Assembly: GCA_913042885.1 (NCBI GenBank)
Contig: CAJWLW010000125.1
Span: forward strand, 1-12,033
Direction of reading: 5' to 3'
DNA: 12,033 bases
Origin: an uncultured Lentisphaeria bacterium
GTDB taxonomy: Bacteria > Verrucomicrobiota > Lentisphaeria > JABSQK01 > CAJWLW01
Shown: positions 7,826-12,033 of the stretch, one piece after another
Position numbering within the stretch: position 1 is the stretch's first letter
How the letters are laid out: each line of letters starts with the position of its first letter
Position numbers and translations under genes: made by a program
Notes under the pieces: model-generated
What the model was told of the DNA's origin: nothing
The model's database searches: none
The model's input: only the letters and a program-made list of their open reading frames with translations

Positions 7826-9853
7826 ATGGATGCAAGGGACCGGGTGAGGGAGAAAATTCTCGGTGACGCAGGCGTGCCGTTTTCGTTTGTTTATGGTGGT
7901 CGGCGGTCGGAAACGTTCATAGAAAACTGGGGACGGCGTCTGGAAAGTAAAAAGCTGGACGAGAACAAAACGTCACACATTCTGACCTTCACTGATGAGG
8001 AAACCGGGCTGCAGGTTGTATGCGAGGCGATCGAGTATGCAGATTTTCCGGCGCTCGACTGGGTGATGCGGTTCAGGAATAACGGCCAGACAGATTCGGC
8101 TGTTCTGGAGGATGTGCTGCCTTTGGATGTTGCCTTTGAGGCGGAGAAGGAAAGTAACGTTTTGCTTCATTATCCGCGGGGCAGCTCGGCGACCCGGGAA
8201 GATTTCAGTCCGGTCGAGGTACCCCTGCCTTTGGCAAGCAGCAAGATGTTGGGCTGTATTGGCGGCAGGTCGTCGAACGCCGGAGATGCTCCGCCCGACA
8301 ATGAAGGGGCGATGCCGTTTTTCAATCTGCAATTCGACGATGGTGGGATCATCCTTGCCATTGGCTGGTCCGGCTCCTGGAAGGCACAGTTCGAGCGCGA
8401 CACACAGAGCGTTTTGAGTGTGCAGGGGGGGATGGAGCACACGCGCCTGAAACTTTTGGCTGGTGAAGAAATTCGCACGCCGAGGATATTGATGCTTTCC
8501 TGGGAAGGTGCGCGGCTGAAGGCTCATAACCAGTTTCGCAAACTGGTCCTGGCTCATTACACGCCGCTGCGGGCAGGCAAGCCGGTGCAGATGCCGTTTT
8601 CCGCTAATTCCTGGTCACTGCACAATAGCGGCTGTGAAGTATCGGAAGCGAATCAGATTGACTTTATTCGCAAGTACAAAGCCAAGAAGATTCCTCTGGA
8701 ATGTTACTGGCTGGACGCGGGTTGGTACGAAGGGGTCGACGGTGTAGAGCGCTGGGGCGAATGTGTCGGGAACTGGTCCCCCAAGAAACGGACGTTTCCC
8801 AACGGATTCCGGGCGCTTGCCGACGAGGTCGCCAAAGCCGGGCTCGGATTCGTGCTGTGGTTCGAGCCGGAGCGAGCCAAGCCCGGAACTCAGATGTACG
8901 AGGAGTTTCCGCAATGGATGATTATGCCGGACGAGGACATCATCAGGACAAGGCGGAAGACGCTGCAGTGGGAACAGCCGTGGACCGACAAGGTGGAGGC
9001 GCTCCCGGACTTCGGCAATCCGCAGCTACGGGAATGGTTCACCGATCATGTCTCTTCGATGATCGAGGAATACGGCATCACGGTGTTCCGCCAGGATTTC
9101 AATTTTGACCCGGCGGCATATTGGCGGCTGGCCGATGGTGAGGACCGGGAAGGGATTACAGAGATACGCTTCATCGAAGGCCTGTATGAATTCTGGGAGG
9201 AACTGGTCCGGCGACATCCGGGCTTGCTGATCGATAATTGCGCCAGTGGCGGGCGGCGGATAGATCTGGAAACCATGTCGAGAAGTGTTGCTCTCCACCG
9301 CACCGACAATGCCGGTGAGCCGGAAGCGGCACAATCCCAGACGATGGGGATCAATCTCTACTATCCATGCACCGGCACCGGTGTTTTCGCGGATTTGGGC
9401 ACGGTGGATAGATATTATTTTCGAAGTTGCCTGGCCGCAGGGATGCAAATTGCCTGGGACATTTATTCGGATGATCTTGATTCAGCGGCAGCATGCGAGA
9501 TCGTCGAGGAATTCAAGTTGTTGCGACCGTTGTATTATGGAGATTTTTACCCGCTTACCGTTGAGAATTGCAGCAGGATCAGTGATGTGTGGTGCGCCTA
9601 CCAGTTGCACAGGGAAGATTTGAACCAGGGAGCCGTAGTTGCTTTTCGCAGAAAAAACAGCCCGTACCCTGTGGCGAAGTTGAAGCTGCATGGGCTGGAT
9701 GCGGCAGGCACCTATGAATGCACCGATCTCGACACGGATGCCAAGACGGTATTTACGGGTGAGGAACTGATGGAAGAAGGTCTTGAGATTGCTATGGCGC
9801 AGGCGCCGGACTCGAAGATCTTCGTGCTGCACGGCATAGATTCTTCGACCTAA
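7826..9853 (+). CDS. GH36 alpha-galactosidase
   Basis: The 675-residue enzyme removes terminal alpha-galactosyl groups, as in melibiose, raffinose-type sugars or galactomannan oligomers, with retention of configuration. An N-terminal beta-sandwich domain covers about residues 1-280. The TIM barrel begins with CYWLDAGWY at 293-301 and continues with WFEPER at 345-350. The likely nucleophile is Asp424 in FRQDFNF. CASGGRRID at 472-480 and HRTDN follow, with Asp494 the expected acid/base. A C-terminal beta domain ends the protein. These motifs and the length fit GH36 closely; the substrate within the family is less certain. No signal peptide is present, so imported oligosaccharides are cut in the cytoplasm. 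It follows the dehydrogenase cassette on the same strand after 184 bp, which may mean a separate promoter or a loose operon. Confidence 0.92.
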   Translation: MDARDRVREKILGDAGVPFSFVYGGRRSETFIENWGRRLESKKLDENKTSHILTFTDEETGLQVVCEAIEYADFPALDWVMRFRNNGQTDSAVLEDVLPLDVAFEAEKESNVLLHYPRGSSATREDFSPVEVPLPLASSKMLGCIGGRSSNAGDAPPDNEGAMPFFNLQFDDGGIILAIGWSGSWKAQFERDTQSVLSVQGGMEHTRLKLLAGEEIRTPRILMLSWEGARLKAHNQFRKLVLAHYTPLRAGKPVQMPFSANSWSLHNSGCEVSEANQIDFIRKYKAKKIPLECYWLDAGWYEGVDGVERWGECVGNWSPKKRTFPNGFRALADEVAKAGLGFVLWFEPERAKPGTQMYEEFPQWMIMPDEDIIRTRRKTLQWEQPWTDKVEALPDFGNPQLREWFTDHVSSMIEEYGITVFRQDFNFDPAAYWRLADGEDREGITEIRFIEGLYEFWEELVRRHPGLLIDNCASGGRRIDLETMSRSVALHRTDNAGEPEAAQSQTMGINLYYPCTGTGVFADLGTVDRYYFRSCLAAGMQIAWDIYSDDLDSAAACEIVEEFKLLRPLYYGDFYPLTVENCSRISDVWCAYQLHREDLNQGAVVAFRRKNSPYPVAKLKLHGLDAAGTYECTDLDTDAKTVFTGEELMEEGLEIAMAQAPDSKIFVLHGIDSST

Positions 9854-9890
9854 AAGCGCGCCTTGCACGGGCACCTTCTTCTGCCCTGTT

Positions 9891-9906
9891 GCGAACAAGC
9901 GTTCGC
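9891..9906. terminator. Hairpin between convergent GH36 and GKRP-like genes
   Basis: GCGAAC-AAGC-GTTCGC is a perfect 6-bp stem with a 4-nt loop, 37 bp after the GH36 stop and 55 bp after the end of the minus-strand gene. Its position between convergent genes suits a two-way terminator, but it lacks a U-tract on either strand. Confidence 0.35.
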
Positions 9907-9961
9907 GGTATCAACCCGGGCGGTTCATCACCAGGCCGGACGACCCGCCATGTCGATGCGG

Positions 9962-11719
9962 TCAGGGGGCATCGCTACGTGGTGCAATGGCCGCATGTCC
10001 GGCCGTCCCGTGGTGTTGTTGAATGGCTGCGGCAACTGGGGAAGGAACCTCCTCACCACGGTCGCGGCGTTTGTCGATTTCCTCGAGAGCCCGGAACAGC
10101 GCGTGACAGGCTTCGTCGTATCCCTGACCGGTAAACCGCGACACCAGGCGCGTGCCCCGGTCGATCAGTTTCTTGTTGCTCGGGGAGACCCAGACCATGC
10201 AGTTTCCAATGACCCGGTCCATGCGGCACATGGTGGCGGTTGACACGGTGTTCATGACCAGCTTGACCGCGAGATGATCCCAGAGCTCGAGTGGACTCGC
10301 GGCACAGTCGCAGTCGACATGAAAGTCCGGGGCGTCACCGGCGACGCGGTTGCCTATGTGCAATACACGGGCCTGCTCATAGGCTCCCCGATCGTCCGGC
10401 CCCGCACATTCGTCGCCTGCGAGCAAACGGATACAGGCCGATCCCTCGCCGCTGCGCTGCTCGTCAAGTGCGCAGCCGATCTCGAATTTGTACAGCTCCG
10501 CATTGTTCAACGTCGGCGGCTCGGCCAACAGGTTGGGCGGTGCCTTCATCTCTTCGTAGTCCTTTCGGGTCCAGGTCAGCCCCCGGGGGGGGCGCTCGAG
10601 TAACGACATCCAGGTCTCTTCTGTCGACCGGCACGGGTGTTTGGTAAAAGCCCAGGACGGGGGTGAGCGCTGATCATCGCACTGCCGAAAGGGCGGGACC
10701 ATGAAGGTTGGCGACCGTTCAGTGGTATCTGTCAGCACGTCCAGGAGAAACGCCTCTGCGTAATAAGTCAATAACCCCTGCTGCTCGTAGAGGGCCTGCT
10801 CAAAGGTTGTCAACCGGGCGAGCACGTCGATACGTTGTCTGATGCCATCCACCAGCCTGTCGAACGTATCGGCGTAACATTCGATGGGTGGTGCCAAAAC
10901 GGCGTATTGGCTTTCGGGGAGAGCTGATTTCAGGAAAGCCAACAGTGCCTGCTCGAGGGCCGCGCCGACAATCAGGAGTTCACATGTCGTGGCCTGCATC
11001 CGGGTTGACCCCATGATCGCCATCGGTCCGGTGGCCAGATCCAGTTTGGTAATGGCGCTTTCTTCAATGACCTCTCGGGAGCGCCGCACCTCATGGGCCA
11101 ATAACTCGGTGGGGTTGTTGTAGACAAAAAATACCTCAGCACCCCGATCGAGCCCTTCCCAGGCAGTGCCGATAACAAACGATGTTTCACCGCCCTCTGT
11201 GATTGCAACCACGACGTCCCCGTCGGCCACTCCCGATTCACGCAACTGGCGGCGTCCGAAATCCTCGAAATCCTCAAAGCCCTCAACCGATTTGATCAGG
11301 GCAAAATCGCCGCCGGCCATAACGCTGAGCACAAGGTCCGCATAGCCCCGGGGGTCGAGCGACAAGCCGCTCAGCTTGTCTGGAAGGCGTCGCCAGAAGC
11401 GGCGCCAGCAGGCTTCCAGCAAGATACTCAAGCGACCTGTGGCACCGCAGCCGGTGAAGACAATTCGCCGCTTTTCGCGTATGGCCCGTTCAAAAGCACA
11501 TCGCAAGCGGTCAAACCCGGGTGACTGCAACACCGATCTGCCAACCGGTGCAATGTCATCATCCACCGACAACAGGATATGCAAGCCGTCCTCGAGGCTT
11601 GCGGCGATTGTTTCAGCCAGGCTTTCTGTCTTGGGGTGCGAACCTTCGGTGTCCAGGGCGCCGAGGCGAAAGGCCCTGTCATGTTCGAGAAACGCTTCGG
11701 CCTGTTGATTCGGATTCAT
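9962..11719 (-). CDS. MurQ/GKRP-family double-SIS protein, glucokinase-regulator-like
   Basis: The 585-residue protein belongs to the MurQ/glucokinase regulatory protein family of SIS-domain phosphosugar binders. The first SIS domain shows GCGATGRLS at 90-98, AGGDFALIKSVEGFED at 135-150, AITEGGETS at 172-180 and GPMAIMGSTRM at 231-241. A second region of about 240 residues includes TDTTERSPTF at 330-339. The C-terminus (KLVMNTVSTATM at 486-497, GNCMVWV at 505-511, SNKKLIDR at 514-521) matches the end of MurQ and of animal GKRP. Bacterial MurQ is about 300 residues with one SIS domain; this length and order match GKRP. By hand alignment the etherase acid Glu83 of E. coli MurQ falls on Cys104, while Glu114 corresponds to Glu149, so etherase activity is doubtful and ligand sensing or another lyase role is more likely. 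The ATG at 11719 overlaps the upstream stop (ATGA), which decides the start over longer in-frame possibilities up to 11953. Confidence 0.8.
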   Translation of the reverse strand: MNPNQQAEAFLEHDRAFRLGALDTEGSHPKTESLAETIAASLEDGLHILLSVDDDIAPVGRSVLQSPGFDRLRCAFERAIREKRRIVFTGCGATGRLSILLEACWRRFWRRLPDKLSGLSLDPRGYADLVLSVMAGGDFALIKSVEGFEDFEDFGRRQLRESGVADGDVVVAITEGGETSFVIGTAWEGLDRGAEVFFVYNNPTELLAHEVRRSREVIEESAITKLDLATGPMAIMGSTRMQATTCELLIVGAALEQALLAFLKSALPESQYAVLAPPIECYADTFDRLVDGIRQRIDVLARLTTFEQALYEQQGLLTYYAEAFLLDVLTDTTERSPTFMVPPFRQCDDQRSPPSWAFTKHPCRSTEETWMSLLERPPRGLTWTRKDYEEMKAPPNLLAEPPTLNNAELYKFEIGCALDEQRSGEGSACIRLLAGDECAGPDDRGAYEQARVLHIGNRVAGDAPDFHVDCDCAASPLELWDHLAVKLVMNTVSTATMCRMDRVIGNCMVWVSPSNKKLIDRGTRLVSRFTGQGYDEACHALFRALEEIDKRRDRGEEVPSPVAAAIQQHHGTAGHAAIAPRSDAP

Positions 11720-12033
11720 AGTTTCACGCGTGGGATGCAGTCGGTGCCCGCTTCGCCGGGCATCGACTTGATCTCGATCAAGTTCCGCATTTTGGCGGGA
11801 TCGTCCGCAAGTAGATGAAAGGAGTTGCCGTGGCCGAACTGAACGTAACATGACACCTCGCCGCCGATCCTCCACTGCGCCGGTGCCCGGACCATATCGC
11901 CGCCGGCTCCGTAGTCGGCGGTCGATGTTGTTCCAGTGCGAAGTCGAAACCATGTGGCATGCGTTTTCGACGGCGCCGATAATACTGCTGACCGGTAGAC
12001 CGACAAACTGAGCTGATTGATAGGCCCGCAGGT
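11716..12033 (-). CDS. C-terminal part of an unrecognised gene upstream of the GKRP-like gene
   Basis: An uninterrupted minus-strand frame enters from the right edge of the window and ends in a TGA at 11718-11716 that overlaps the ATG of the GKRP-like gene (ATGA). This coupling is the main reason to accept it over the two other frames. About 105 residues are visible. The last 65 or so look like a compact domain (APAQWRIGGEVSCYVQFGHG, then SFHLLADDPAKMRNLIEIKS), with no recognised motif or membrane segment. Partnership with the GKRP-like protein suggests a role in the same sugar-phosphate or glycoside pathway; no function is assigned. Confidence 0.5.
   Translation of the reverse strand, partial: TCGPINQLSLSVYRSAVLSAPSKTHATWFRLRTGTTSTADYGAGGDMVRAPAQWRIGGEVSCYVQFGHGNSFHLLADDPAKMRNLIEIKSMPGEAGTDCIPRVKL

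Noticed and set aside
9962..11719. Plain MurNAc-6-phosphate etherase (murQ)
   Set aside because: The protein is almost twice the usual length, the C-terminal MurQ-like part is separated from the SIS domain by about 240 residues, and the catalytic Glu83 position is not Glu.
11720..11953. Longer start of the GKRP-like gene
   Set aside because: The extra residues are arginine-rich and non-homologous, and the region is better explained by the partial upstream gene that ends in an ATGA overlap at 11716-11719.

Overview
The window looks like a chromosomal segment of a bacterium of the Planctomycetes/Lentisphaerae/Kiritimatiellota/Verrucomicrobia type. This is an inference from gene content: two traces of the H-X9-DG pseudopilins that abound in that group, a GH4 and a GH36 glycosidase, a cassette of sugar-type dehydrogenases, and a double-SIS GKRP-like protein. 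Coding density, Shine-Dalgarno sequences, 4-bp stop/start overlaps and a bacterial tRNA with encoded CCA all show the DNA is bacterial, not eukaryotic contamination.

Left end (1-1142): the last 35 codons of a probable pseudopilin (+) face a minus-strand gene at 272-769. That gene is the standout of the window. It encodes an almost perfect ubiquitin (69 of the first 73 residues as in human ubiquitin by eye, all seven lysines kept) behind a signal peptide. The C-terminal Arg-Gly-Gly is replaced by Ala-Gln-Cys, followed by a cysteine-containing tail of 66 residues. It has its own promoter (868-896) and a good ribosome binding site. It recalls the secreted ubiquitin of Bacteroides fragilis, which also has Cys in place of Gly76, but here a long tail is added.

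Middle (1143-4729): a malonyl-CoA-synthetase-like adenylate-forming ligase (+) converges on a GH4 glycosidase (-) with the CHGV motif linked to alpha-glucuronidases. A three-copy 10-bp tandem repeat, a truncated pseudopilin remnant and tRNA-Val(UAC) (-) follow. The remnant ends one base from the tRNA 3' end.

Right half (5178-12033): three dehydrogenases of the SDR superfamily, joined by 4-bp overlaps, are followed by a cytoplasmic GH36 alpha-galactosidase on the same strand. Together they suggest intracellular release of galactosides and oxidative or epimerising conversion of the sugar. Convergent to them, a partial unrecognised gene is coupled by an ATGA overlap to a 585-residue MurQ/GKRP-family protein whose architecture resembles the animal glucokinase regulatory protein rather than the shorter bacterial etherase.

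The glycosidases, the dehydrogenases and the GKRP-like sensor fit a carbohydrate-use region. The secreted ubiquitin does not obviously belong to it and is the candidate for a new system, such as interbacterial antagonism or interaction with a eukaryotic host.
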